From positions 1,984,001 through 2,048,000 of the forward strand of contig NZ_CP054587.1 of NCBI RefSeq assembly GCF_002025255.2: a stretch of 64,000 bases of DNA, read 5' to 3'. The stretch's first letter is position 1; every line of letters starts with the position of its first letter. Source of the stretch: Halolamina sp. CBA1230 (GTDB lineage Archaea; Halobacteriota; Halobacteria; Halobacteriales; Haloferacaceae). The notes below the pieces were generated by a model. It was not told the origin of the DNA and made no database searches. It saw only the letters and a program-made list of their open reading frames with translations. The translations under genes were made by a program, and so were the position numbers. Shown here piece after piece: positions 56,483 through 64,000 of the stretch.

Positions 56483-57432
56483 CGGACGTCCTCTTCGTCG
56501 CGGAACACCGCCGCGGCGACCTGCGCGACGTGAGCTACGAGGGGATCAGCGCGGGCCGCGGCCTCGCGGACGCGCTGGGCGGCGAGCTCCACGTCGCCGT
56601 GATCTCCGGCGAGGTCGAGGCGTTCGCGGAGTCGCTGAACACCCCTGAGGTCGACACGATCCACACCGTCGACGCCGGCGAGGAGTTCGACCACGACACG
56701 TACGCGGCCGCGACCGAGGCGCTCCACGCGGCGCTCGACCCGACCGCGCTGCTGCTCCCGAACTCGGTCAACGGGCTCGACTACGCCCCCGCGGTCGCGG
56801 ACTCGCTCGGCCTGCCGTACGCGACCGACGCCGTCGACATGGCGTACGACGACGGGCTGACCGTCACCCGCGAGATGTACGGCTCGAAAGTCGAGACCAC
56901 CGTCGACGTGGCGGGCGACCAGTACGTCGTCAGCATCCGCGGCGGCGAGTGGCCGGCCGCCGACGGCGCCGGCGACGCCGAGATCACGTCCTTCGACTTC
57001 GACGAATCCAGCGTCGACGACGGCGCCCGCGTCCAGGGGTTCGAGGAGGTCGGCGGCGGCGACGTCGACATCAGCGAGGCGGAGTTCCTCGTCTCCATCG
57101 GCCGGGGGATCGAGGAGGAGGAGAACCTCGACCTGATCCGCGACCTGTGTGACGCCACGGGCGCGACGCTGTCCTCCTCGCGGCCGATCGTCGACAACGG
57201 CTGGCTGCCCAAGAACCGACAGGTCGGCCAGTCCGGCAAGCAGGTGACGCCGAAAGTGTACCTCGCGATCGGGATCTCCGGCGCGGTCCAGCACGTCGCG
57301 GGGATGAAGGGCGCGGAGACGATCATCGCGATCAACACCGACCCCAACGCGCCGATCTTCGACATCGCGGACTACGGGATCGTCGGCGACCTGTTCGACG
57401 TGGTGCCGGCGCTGATCGAGGAGTTCAACTGA
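56479..57432 (+). CDS. etfA: Electron transfer flavoprotein subunit alpha (FixB)
   Basis: The 317-residue subunit binds FAD. The C-terminal FAD domain is complete: RPIVDNGWLPKNRQVGQSGK, VTPKVYLAIGISGAVQHVAGM and TIIAINTDPNAPIFDIADYGIVGD. Length is standard. Translationally coupled to etfB. Family C repeat C3 starts at the base after its stop codon. Confidence 0.96.
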   Translation: MTDVLFVAEHRRGDLRDVSYEGISAGRGLADALGGELHVAVISGEVEAFAESLNTPEVDTIHTVDAGEEFDHDTYAAATEALHAALDPTALLLPNSVNGLDYAPAVADSLGLPYATDAVDMAYDDGLTVTREMYGSKVETTVDVAGDQYVVSIRGGEWPAADGAGDAEITSFDFDESSVDDGARVQGFEEVGGGDVDISEAEFLVSIGRGIEEEENLDLIRDLCDATGATLSSSRPIVDNGWLPKNRQVGQSGKQVTPKVYLAIGISGAVQHVAGMKGAETIIAINTDPNAPIFDIADYGIVGDLFDVVPALIEEFN

Positions 57433-57550
57433 ACCTTTTGCTGCGGGCCCCGGAGGGCCCTTGCAAAAGCTTCACCAAAAGCCTCCTCGCTCCTTACAGT
57501 CGCTCGTCGGCCCGCTCGCTCGGGCACAGCCCTCGCTCGCGGTGACTACC
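57433..57550 (+). repeat. Family C structured repeat, copy C3
   Basis: Begins AACCTTTTGCTGCGG directly after the etfA stop; CTTTTGC (57435-57441) pairs with GCAAAAG (57463-57469) around hairpin GGGCCC-cgga-GGGCCC. Then TTCACCAAAAGCCTCCTCGC and CAGTCGCTCGTCGGCCCGCT follow. Downstream (57550-57640) is a further low-complexity stretch with repeated GCTCGGCG/ACTACCG-type blocks. Confidence 0.7.
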
Positions 57551-57559
57551 GGCGACAAC

Positions 57560-57640
57560 TTCCGCTCGGCGCAGCTACCGCTCCGCTCGGCGGCAACTAC
57601 CGTTCTGCTCGGCGACAGCTACCGCTCCGCGGCCGGGAGT
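57560..57640. repeat. Short degenerate tandem repeat upstream of atpH
   Basis: Between repeat C3 and the atpH promoter, GCTCGGCGCAGCTACCGCTC, GCTCGGCGGCAACTACCGTT and GCTCGGCGACAGCTACCGCT follow each other with a period near 22 bp. It has no protein-like frame and may be a slippage product. Confidence 0.5.
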
Positions 57641-57663
57641 GGCCGCCTCGCTTTCGCAAACAC

Positions 57664-57700
57664 CTTATACGCCCCGGAAAAACCACGAACCGATCAGCTA
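57664..57700 (+). promoter_or_regulatory. Promoter of the ATP synthase operon
   Basis: CTTATAC (57664-57670) is a good TATA box about 34 bp before the atpH ATG, giving a predicted leader of under 10 nt. Confidence 0.5.
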
Positions 57701-58033
57701 ATGCCCAGACCGGAAGTTCTTGATCGGATCAAGGAGGCGGAGGACGACGCCGACGAGATCGTCGAGGAGGCTCGCCGGGAGAAGGAGGAGCGGATCGAGG
57801 AGGCCCGCGAGGAGGCGGCCGAGATCCGCGAACAGGCCGAACAGGAGGCCGACGAACTCGAGGCCGAGCGGCTCGAGGAGGCTCGCCAGGAGATCGAACG
57901 CGAGAAAGAGGAGATCCTCGAGGAGGCCGAGGCCGAGCGCGAGGCGCTCGTCGAGTCGGCCGAAGGGAACATCGAGGAGGCCGTGGAGTACGCGGTCGAC
58001 CAGTTCGAGGAGGCGGTGCATGCTCAGGCCTAA
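57701..58033 (+). CDS. atpH: A-type ATP synthase subunit H
   Basis: The 110-residue peripheral-stalk subunit is almost one long coiled coil, rich in Glu, Arg and Ala (DRIKEAEDDADEIVEEARREK...EAEREALVESAEGNIEEAVE). It pairs with subunit E to form the stator stalks. It is the first gene of the atpHIKECFA operon and its end overlaps the atpI start by 14 bp. Confidence 0.92.
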   Translation: MPRPEVLDRIKEAEDDADEIVEEARREKEERIEEAREEAAEIREQAEQEADELEAERLEEARQEIEREKEEILEEAEAEREALVESAEGNIEEAVEYAVDQFEEAVHAQA

Positions 58034-60185
58034 ACGGATGAGCAAGCTCTCGGTGACCGGCTCCAAGCAGGTGATGGGGTCGGTCGTCGAGGTCGTCCAC
58101 GACGCGAACGTGCTCGACGTCTCCGAGTACGACGGGTCGTGGGACGGGTTCGAGCCGGGCGACCCGGAGGGCGAGGCCGAGCAGGCCTCCGAGCGCCTGG
58201 TCACCGTGCGGTCGATCGAGAGCATGCTCGGCGTCGACGCCGAGTCGGTCGACGCCGACCGCCCGATCACCGACGCGGAGATCGAGGAGCAGCTCCCCGA
58301 GATCCGGGACCGCGTCAACGAGCTCGACGACGAGCGCGACGCGCTCCGCGACGAGCTCCGGGGCGTCGAGGAGCGCCTCGACGAGGCGCGACCGTTCGTC
58401 GACCTGGGGATCGATCTGAACCTGCTGTCGGGGTACGACAGCCTCGACGTCGCGGTCGGCCGCGGCGACGAGGAGTCGATCGAGCGCGTACTGCTCGACG
58501 CCGACGGCGTCCAGCAGTACGAGATCTTCTCCGGCGACGACGTGCTCGCGGTGTTCGTCTACCCCAGCGAGCACGCCGAGGACGTGCTCGACGACGCGCT
58601 CGTGGGCGCGGCGTTCACGGCGATCGACGTGCCGGACGCCGAGGTCGCCCCCGAGTCCTACGTCCGGGAGCTCGAGAGCGAGAAACAGCGTATCGAGTCC
58701 GACATCGCGGATCTCGAGGACGAACTCGACGAGCTCCGGAGCCGCCACGCCGAGTTCCTGCTGGCCGCCGAGGAGCATCTCTCGATCCAGGTTCAGAAGG
58801 CCGAGGCGCCGCTCTCCTTCGCGACGACGGCCAACGCGTTCGTCGCTGAGGGATGGATCCCGACCGAGGAGTACGAACGGGTCACCGCCATGCTGAAGGA
58901 CGACCTCGGCGACCGGATCGAGGTCGAGGAGGTCGAGCGCGCCGCGTTCAAGTCCGACGGCGAGGCCGTCCACGAACACGGCGAAGCGGTCGCCGACGGC
59001 GGCACCACCATCGGCTCCGACGAGCCCCCGGTCGTGCAGGACAACAACGGGCTGGTCCAGCCGTTCGAGGTGCTGGTCGAGGCGATCGGCCGGCCCAACT
59101 ACCGGGAGTTCGACCCGACCGCGCTGCTGTTCCTGACGTTCCCGCTGATGTTCGGGTTCATGATCGGGGACGTGGGGTACGGGCTGGTGTACACCGCGAT
59201 CGGCGGCTACCTCTACACGCAGTTCGACAGTCGCGGCTTCAAGAGCATGGGCGGCGTGACGATCGCCGCCGGCTTGTTCACGATCGTCTTCGGCGTGCTG
59301 TACGGCGAGATCTTCGGGCTGCACCTGGTCTCCGAGTGGGTCTGGGGCGGCCACTCGCCGCTGCACAAGGGGCTCATCCCCAAGTACGGCTACTGGGTGC
59401 CGGCGTGGATCCTGATCAGCGCCATGGCCGCGCTCGTCCACCTCAACATCGGCTACGTGCTGGGCTTTTTCGAGGAGCTCCAGTTCCACGGGCTGCGTGA
59501 GGCCGCCACGGAGAAGCTCTCGTGGATCCTCGCGATGAACGGCCTCTGGGTCTTCATCGCCAGCAGGTGGGCCGAAGGCTCCAAACCCGACTTCATCTTC
59601 ACCGCGTTCGACAGCGGCCCCGAGGCCGCCTTCGCGCTCGAGTTCAGCGGCTTCCCCGTGATCGTCGGTCAGGCGGGGATCGGCGTGTTCGTCCTGGGCG
59701 CCGCGCTGCTCGCGATGGGGTCGGTCGCCGAACTCGTCGAGATCTTCGACACGCTGGTGAACGTGCTCTCCTACGCCCGACTCGCGGCGGTGCTGCTGGC
59801 GAAGGCAGGGATGGCGTTCGCGGTCAACCTGTTCTTCTTCGGCGTGTACGTCGACGAGGGTGGCGGCTGGCACTTCGGCCACAGCGGCATGCCCGACGCC
59901 GAGGCGGTCGCCGCGCTCGGGCCGGGCGAGACGCTCGGCTACCACGGGTACGAGGTGACCGAGATAATGTTCGGCGGGCTGATGCACGGCGGCATCGCCT
60001 CCCTGCTGGGCGGGATCGTCATCCTCGTGTTCGGCCACCTGCTCGTGCTCGCGCTGGGTGTCACCAGCGCCGGCCTGCAGGCGGTGCGTCTCGAGTACTA
60101 CGAGTTCTTCTCGAAGTTCTTCGACGGCGGCGGCCGCGAGTACGAGCCGTTCGGCCACGAGCGCGTCCACAGCCGCGACGAGTAA
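58020..60185 (+). CDS. atpI: A-type ATP synthase subunit I (a subunit)
   Basis: The 721-residue subunit has an N-terminal cytoplasmic stator half with acidic coiled coils (about 1-370) and a C-terminal membrane half with about eight helices (LLFLTFPLMFGFMIGDVGYGL, VLGFFEELQFHG, ...). The conserved arginine region is in VNVLSYARLAAVLLAKAGMAFAVN, which faces the rotor and forms the ion path. The MLRPKRMSKLSVTGSK start matches haloarchaeal homologues. Length is normal for archaea. Confidence 0.96.
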   Translation: MLRPKRMSKLSVTGSKQVMGSVVEVVHDANVLDVSEYDGSWDGFEPGDPEGEAEQASERLVTVRSIESMLGVDAESVDADRPITDAEIEEQLPEIRDRVNELDDERDALRDELRGVEERLDEARPFVDLGIDLNLLSGYDSLDVAVGRGDEESIERVLLDADGVQQYEIFSGDDVLAVFVYPSEHAEDVLDDALVGAAFTAIDVPDAEVAPESYVRELESEKQRIESDIADLEDELDELRSRHAEFLLAAEEHLSIQVQKAEAPLSFATTANAFVAEGWIPTEEYERVTAMLKDDLGDRIEVEEVERAAFKSDGEAVHEHGEAVADGGTTIGSDEPPVVQDNNGLVQPFEVLVEAIGRPNYREFDPTALLFLTFPLMFGFMIGDVGYGLVYTAIGGYLYTQFDSRGFKSMGGVTIAAGLFTIVFGVLYGEIFGLHLVSEWVWGGHSPLHKGLIPKYGYWVPAWILISAMAALVHLNIGYVLGFFEELQFHGLREAATEKLSWILAMNGLWVFIASRWAEGSKPDFIFTAFDSGPEAAFALEFSGFPVIVGQAGIGVFVLGAALLAMGSVAELVEIFDTLVNVLSYARLAAVLLAKAGMAFAVNLFFFGVYVDEGGGWHFGHSGMPDAEAVAALGPGETLGYHGYEVTEIMFGGLMHGGIASLLGGIVILVFGHLLVLALGVTSAGLQAVRLEYYEFFSKFFDGGGREYEPFGHERVHSRDE

Positions 60186-60384
60186 CCTACTCTCCCCGCG
60201 TTTTCCCTTTCCGACGCTCGTCGAGTTTCTTCGAACTGACAGCTCGAATTCTGCTACCCCACCCTGCCGTGTGTGGCAACCTCACACGGCTCTCTCCGGC
60301 GCCTTTGGGAAGGTTTATGACCGTCGTGGGGCCAACTACGGCTTGTTCGGAGACGACTGACGACGAATCCGAGTGGATACCCCT
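60186..60384. promoter_or_regulatory. Intercistronic region before atpK with hairpin and internal promoter-like element
   Basis: The atpI-atpK gap of 199 bp is the only large one in the operon. It contains CCGTGTG-tggcaacct-CACACGG (60269-60291) and, further on, a TATA-like GGTTTATGACC (60312-60322). A second transcription start here would help produce the excess of K (c-ring) subunit needed per enzyme. This is inference. Confidence 0.4.
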
Positions 60385-60645
60385 ATGTTCGAAACCGCAC
60401 CCCAAGTTGCAAGCCTCGTACTGCAGGAAGGTAGCACCAGCCCGGCCATCACTGGTACCGGGATGGCCGCCCTCGCCGTCGGTCTCGCCGGCCTCGGTGC
60501 CGGATACGCCGAGCGTGGGATCGGGTCCGCCGCCGTCGGCGCCGTCGCCGAGGACGAGGATCTCTTCGTTCGGGCCCTGATTCTGACGGTCCTGCCGGAG
60601 ACGATCCTGATCTTCGCGCTGGTCGCCATGATCCTGGCAGCGTAA
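60385..60645 (+). CDS. atpK: A-type ATP synthase subunit K (c-ring proteolipid)
   Basis: The 86-residue proteolipid has two transmembrane helices, GTGMAALAVGLAGLGAGYAERGIGSAAVGAVAE and FVRALILTVLPETILIFALVAMILAA, with the ion-binding carboxylate E72 in the PET motif of helix 2. One hairpin is present, so it belongs to the two-helix c-subunit type. ATG 60385 is preferred over the upstream GTG at 60373. Confidence 0.96.
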   Translation: MFETAPQVASLVLQEGSTSPAITGTGMAALAVGLAGLGAGYAERGIGSAAVGAVAEDEDLFVRALILTVLPETILIFALVAMILAA

Positions 60646-60667
60646 CCGTTCCTCTCCCTTTCCGCTC

Positions 60668-61249
60668 ATGAGCTTGGAAACTGTCGTCGAGGACGTTCGA
60701 GACGAAGCCCGCGCGCGTGCCGAGGAGATACGCGAAGAGGGCGAGAGCCGGGCAGAGGAGATAATCTCGGAGGCGGAGGCCGACGCCGAGGAGATCGTAC
60801 AGCAGCGCGAGCAGGAGGTCGAGGCACAGATCGACGAGGAGCGCGAACAGGCGCTGTCGAGCGCGAAGCTCACGGCCAAGCAGAAGCGCCTGGAGGCTCG
60901 TCGTGACGTGCTGGAGCAGGTCCGCGAGCAGCTCGAGGAGCGCGTCGCCGAGATCGACGGCGAGCGCCGCGAGGAGCTGACTCGGTCGCTGCTCGACGCC
61001 GCCGCCGACGAGTTCGACGAGGACGCGGACGTGCAGGTGTACGGCCGCGAGGAAGACGAGGAGCTGCTGACCGACCTGCTCTCGGAGTACGAGGGCTGGT
61101 CGCTCGCCGGCACCGAGGACTGCCTCGGCGGCGTCGTGGTCGAGAGCGAGAGCTCCCGAGTCAGCGTGGACAACACCTTCGACTCCGTGATCGAGGAGGT
61201 CTGGGACGAGGAGCTCAAACACATCAGCGAACGACTCTTCGAAGAATGA
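60668..61249 (+). CDS. atpE: A-type ATP synthase subunit E
   Basis: The 193-residue peripheral-stalk subunit begins SLETVVEDVRDEARARAEEIREEGE and has a long N-terminal coiled coil, then a globular C-terminal domain (DADVQVYGREEDEELLTDLL, GGVVVESESSRVSVDNTFDSVIEEV). It anchors the stator to the catalytic head together with H. Its stop overlaps the atpC start by 4 bp. Confidence 0.94.
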   Translation: MSLETVVEDVRDEARARAEEIREEGESRAEEIISEAEADAEEIVQQREQEVEAQIDEEREQALSSAKLTAKQKRLEARRDVLEQVREQLEERVAEIDGERREELTRSLLDAAADEFDEDADVQVYGREEDEELLTDLLSEYEGWSLAGTEDCLGGVVVESESSRVSVDNTFDSVIEEVWDEELKHISERLFEE

Positions 61250-62301
61250 GCACGACCGGCAGTTCCAACCCGGAGTACGTCAACGCTCGCGTGAGCGCCC
61301 GGCGTGCGACGCTGTTCGACGAGGAGGACTACCGGAAGCTGGTGCGGATGAGCCCCGACGAGATCACCCGCTACATGGAGGAGTCGACGTACCAGGGGCC
61401 GATCAACCGGCTCGGCTCGCGGTTCTCGGGCGTCGACCTGATCGAGTACGCCCTGAACGCGGGGCTGGCAGAGACGTTCGACGAGCTGCTGGCGTGGGCG
61501 GACGGCCGCCTCTACGAGCAGGTCGCGCGCTACCTGCGGAAGTTCGACGCCTGGAACGTGAAGACGGCCGTCCGCGGCGTCTACGTCGACGCCGAGAGCG
61601 ACGCCGTCGAGGACGATCTGATCCGTGCCGGCGAGTTCGACGACGCGATGCTCGACCGGCTCGTCGAGGCCGAGAGCATCGAGGCGATCGTCGATCTGCT
61701 CGACGGTACGGTGTTCGGCGACCCCCTCGCGGCGGCCGCCGAGGAGTACGAGGAGTCCGGGACGCTCGTCCCGCTGGAGAACGCGATCGACCGGGCGTAC
61801 TACGAGAACCTGTTCGAGGGCGTCACCAGCGCCGCCGGCGCCGGGCCGGAGTCGGCGTACGCCGAGTACCTGCAGGCCGAGATCGACTTCCGGAACGCGC
61901 GCAACGCGCTCCGGCTCGCCCGCAGCGGCGCCGACGTCGACCCCGCCGAGTACTACATCGAGGGCGGGACGCTGTTCGATCCCGAGGAGCTGTCGACGCT
62001 CGCCCGGGACACCGAGCAGCTGGTCGAGCGCATCCGCGGGAGCCAGTACGGCGACGAGCTCTCCGCGGCGCTCGACGAGCTGGCGGAGGCGGACAGCCTC
62101 ATCGGCTTCGAGCAGGCGCTCGAGGCCGCGCTGCTCGAGCACTCCCGCAACGCGGCACACGCCCACCCGATGTCGGTGTGTCCCGTGATCGCGTTCGTGC
62201 TCGCGAAGGAGCGTGAGGCGGACAACATCCGTGCCATCGCCCGAGGCACCGAGGCGGGGCTCGACCCCGACGAGATCCGGGCGGAGCTGGTGGTACGATG
62301 A
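61246..62301 (+). CDS. atpC: A-type ATP synthase subunit C
   Basis: The 351-residue subunit is the central-stalk socket linking the c-ring to the D/F shaft. It is helical with the ATPase-C signature [23 protein letters not shown] and internal repeats ([48 protein letters not shown]). It ends [21 protein letters not shown], characteristic of the family. It overlaps atpE and atpF by 4 bp each. Confidence 0.95.
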   Translation: MSTTGSSNPEYVNARVSARRATLFDEEDYRKLVRMSPDEITRYMEESTYQGPINRLGSRFSGVDLIEYALNAGLAETFDELLAWADGRLYEQVARYLRKFDAWNVKTAVRGVYVDAESDAVEDDLIRAGEFDDAMLDRLVEAESIEAIVDLLDGTVFGDPLAAAAEEYEESGTLVPLENAIDRAYYENLFEGVTSAAGAGPESAYAEYLQAEIDFRNARNALRLARSGADVDPAEYYIEGGTLFDPEELSTLARDTEQLVERIRGSQYGDELSAALDELAEADSLIGFEQALEAALLEHSRNAAHAHPMSVCPVIAFVLAKEREADNIRAIARGTEAGLDPDEIRAELVVR

Positions 62302-62624
62302 GTCAGGAGATCGCCGTGGTCGGGAGCCCGGAGTTCACGACCGGGTTCCGCCTCGCCGGCGTCCGGAAGTTCGAGGACGTCCCCGAGGAGGAGAAGGAGG
62401 AACGGCTCGACGACGCCGTCGAGTCGACGATGGCCGACGACGACGTCGGCATCGTCGTGATGCACGACGACGACCTCGACTACCTCTCGCGGGGGACCCG
62501 CGAGGACGTCGAGACGAGCGTCGAGCCGACGCTGGTCACCCTCGGTGGCGGCGCCGGCAGCGGCGGGCTGCGCGACCAGATCAAACGAGCCATCGGTATC
62601 GACCTGATGGACGAGGAGGAGTAA
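62298..62624 (+). CDS. atpF: A-type ATP synthase subunit F
   Basis: The 108-residue central-stalk subunit has the start [24 protein letters not shown] (GSxxFxxGFRLAG is the family signature), followed by [20 protein letters not shown] and [29 protein letters not shown]. Its stop is 2 bp before the atpA start codon. Confidence 0.96.
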   Translation: MSQEIAVVGSPEFTTGFRLAGVRKFEDVPEEEKEERLDDAVESTMADDDVGIVVMHDDDLDYLSRGTREDVETSVEPTLVTLGGGAGSGGLRDQIKRAIGIDLMDEEE

Positions 62625-62626
62625 CT

Positions 62627-64000
62627 ATGAGTCAGGCAACAGACGTCGCCGCGGATGACCGCGGCCAGATCGAGAGCGTGAGTGGTCCGGTCGTGACCGC
62701 CGTCGACCTCGACGCCCGGATGAACGACGTCGTCTACGTGGGCGACGAAGGACTGATGGGCGAGGTTATCGAGATCGAGGGCAACGTCACGACGGTCCAA
62801 GTGTACGAGGAGACCTCCGGGGTCGGCCCCGGCGAACCCGTCGTCAACACGGGCGAGCCGTTGACGGTCGACCTGGGTCCGGGGATGCTCGACTCCATCT
62901 ACGACGGCGTCCAGCGCCCGCTGGACGTCCTCGAGGAGAAGATGGGGTCGGCGTTCCTCGACCGCGGGGTCGACGCCCCCGGCATCGACTTAGAGAAGGA
63001 GTGGGAGTTCGAGCCCGAAGTCGAGCCGGGCGACGTCGTCGATCCCAACGACATCGTCGGCGAGGTGCCCGAGACCCAGACGATCGACCACAAGGTGATG
63101 GTCCCGCCCGACTACGAGGGCGGCACCGTCGAGTCGGTCGAGGAGGGTGCGTTCAACGTCGAGGAGACGATCGTCACCCTGGAGAACGGCGAGGAGATCC
63201 AGATGCACCAGGAGTGGCCGGTGCGTGAGTCCCGGCCGGTCGAGGAGAAGCAGACCCCGACCGAGCCGCTGATCTCCGGCCAGCGCATCCTCGACGGCCT
63301 GTTCCCCCTCGCGAAGGGTGGGACGGCCGCGATCCCGGGCCCGTTCGGCTCCGGGAAGACGGTCACCCAGCAGAGCCTCGCGAAGTTCGCCGACGCCGAC
63401 ATCGTCGTCTACATCGGCTGTGGCGAGCGGGGCAACGAGATGACCGAAGTGATCGAGGACTTCCCGGAGCTGCCCGACCCTCAGACCGGGAACCCGCTGA
63501 TGGAGCGGACGACCCTGATCGCGAACACCTCGAACATGCCCGTGGCCGCACGGGAGTCCTGTGTGTACACCGGGATCACGATCGGGGAGTTCTACCGCGA
63601 CATGGGGTACGACGTCGCGCTGATGGCCGACTCCACCTCGCGGTGGGCGGAGGCGATGCGCGAGATCTCCTCCCGGCTGGAGGAGATGCCCGGCGAGGAG
63701 GGGTATCCGGCGTACCTCGCCGCGCGCCTCTCCCAGTTCTACGAGCGGGCGGGCTACTTCGAGAACGTCAACGGCAGCGAGGGGTCGATCTCGGTGATCG
63801 GCGCGGTCTCGCCGCCGGGCGGTGACTTCTCCGAGCCCGTCACCCAGAACACGCTGCGTATCGTCAAGACGTTCTGGGCGCTGGACTCCGACCTGGCCGA
63901 GCGCCGGCACTTCCCGGCGATCAACTGGGACGAGTCCTACTCGCTGTACAAGGACCAGCTCGACGAGTGGTTCGAGGAGAACGTCGACCCCGAGTGGCCC
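62627..64000 (+). CDS. atpA: A-type ATP synthase catalytic subunit A (5' part)
   Basis: The frame starts at ATG 62627 ([20 protein letters not shown]) and runs uninterrupted to the window edge, 458 codons, so the C-terminus is missing. It shows the A-type bulge domain ([20 protein letters not shown]), Walker [10 protein letters not shown], the ERGNEM region, [20 protein letters not shown], and [32 protein letters not shown]. The Walker A site is a common intein site in other archaea but is uninterrupted here. Confidence 0.96.
   Translation, partial: MSQATDVAADDRGQIESVSGPVVTAVDLDARMNDVVYVGDEGLMGEVIEIEGNVTTVQVYEETSGVGPGEPVVNTGEPLTVDLGPGMLDSIYDGVQRPLDVLEEKMGSAFLDRGVDAPGIDLEKEWEFEPEVEPGDVVDPNDIVGEVPETQTIDHKVMVPPDYEGGTVESVEEGAFNVEETIVTLENGEEIQMHQEWPVRESRPVEEKQTPTEPLISGQRILDGLFPLAKGGTAAIPGPFGSGKTVTQQSLAKFADADIVVYIGCGERGNEMTEVIEDFPELPDPQTGNPLMERTTLIANTSNMPVAARESCVYTGITIGEFYRDMGYDVALMADSTSRWAEAMREISSRLEEMPGEEGYPAYLAARLSQFYERAGYFENVNGSEGSISVIGAVSPPGGDFSEPVTQNTLRIVKTFWALDSDLAERRHFPAINWDESYSLYKDQLDEWFEENVDPEWP

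Noticed and set aside
62627-64000. Intein in atpA
   Set aside because: The Walker A site GPFGSGKT, a known insertion site in other archaea, continues directly into [10 protein letters not shown] without interruption.
1-64000. tRNA or rRNA genes
   Set aside because: Scanning for T-arm patterns such as GGTTCRAATCC and for rRNA landmarks found none with a matching acceptor stem.

Overview
This window is a gene-dense stretch of a very GC-rich chromosome from an extremely halophilic archaeon (class Halobacteria). The evidence is the acidic Asp/Glu-rich proteome, an archaeal information-processing set (TFB, TBP, aRF1, aIF1A, L15e, Orc1/Cdc6, two RFC small subunits, PriL, Hjc), an A-type ATP synthase, the ubiquitin-like SAMP2/UbaA pair, TATA boxes about 26-28 nt before start codons (leaderless-type promoters), and many 4-base ATGA gene overlaps. 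The genus cannot be fixed from the window. No rRNA, tRNA, CRISPR array or complete insertion sequence was found.

Layout. 1-5.7 kb: the end of a metal P-type ATPase, an ABM-like protein, TFB, UbaA, a YeeE/YedE thiosulfate-type transporter and a zinc-independent MDR oxidoreductase. 5.7-17.1 kb: L15e, IlvE, the riboflavin pair rbkR-ribB, ArgS, aRF1, ATP synthase subunit D, and the translation cluster aIF1A-rio1-KH. 17.1-25 kb: TyrS, an MscS channel, a ParD/ParE-like toxin-antitoxin pair, a DUF460 RNase H-fold protein, RNase Z, an RfcC-like clamp loader and archaetidylserine decarboxylase. 25-37 kb: a TrmG10-type methyltransferase, a Tat lipoprotein, TBP, SAH deaminase and SAH hydrolase, Hjc, PriL, and an RfcA interrupted by a 435-residue intein. 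37-47.5 kb: SAMP2, a peroxiredoxin-GNAT fusion, a phosphohexomutase, a small HTH/membrane operon, an FMN reductase, a DUF1931 mini-histone-like protein, RpiA, Orc1/Cdc6, an HTH/PemK toxin-antitoxin pair and a radical SAM protein. 47.5-57.4 kb: VOC and membrane proteins, DUF373, a polyprenyl synthase, a methyltransferase, a pilin-like protein, a divergent secreted protein/membrane-HTH regulator pair, and etfBA. 57.7-64 kb: the ATP synthase operon atpH-I-K-E-C-F-A, with atpA cut by the window edge.

The intergenic DNA is unusually structured. Four families of dispersed repeats recur. Family D is exactly 63 bp, with nested stems that covary between five copies. Family A is about 300 bp, with terminal inverted repeats. 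Family B is an outer TGAAAG/CTTTCA stem around a C-rich loop and a covarying 12-13 bp stem, always fused 5' to family A. Family C is a CTTTTGC/GCAAAAG stem enclosing variable hairpins, placed just after stop codons. One family C copy is flanked by an exact 28-bp direct repeat that regenerates the 3' end of the neighbouring gene, which looks like a recorded insertion.

The most notable points are the family D structured repeat, the RfcA intein whose nuclease core looks PD-(D/E)XK/Vsr-like with NUMOD3-type modules instead of LAGLIDADG, the family C insertion with its 28-bp duplication, a 36-bp tandem repeat before the SAH hydrolase gene, and two toxin-antitoxin modules with about 19-bp-spaced promoter repeats.
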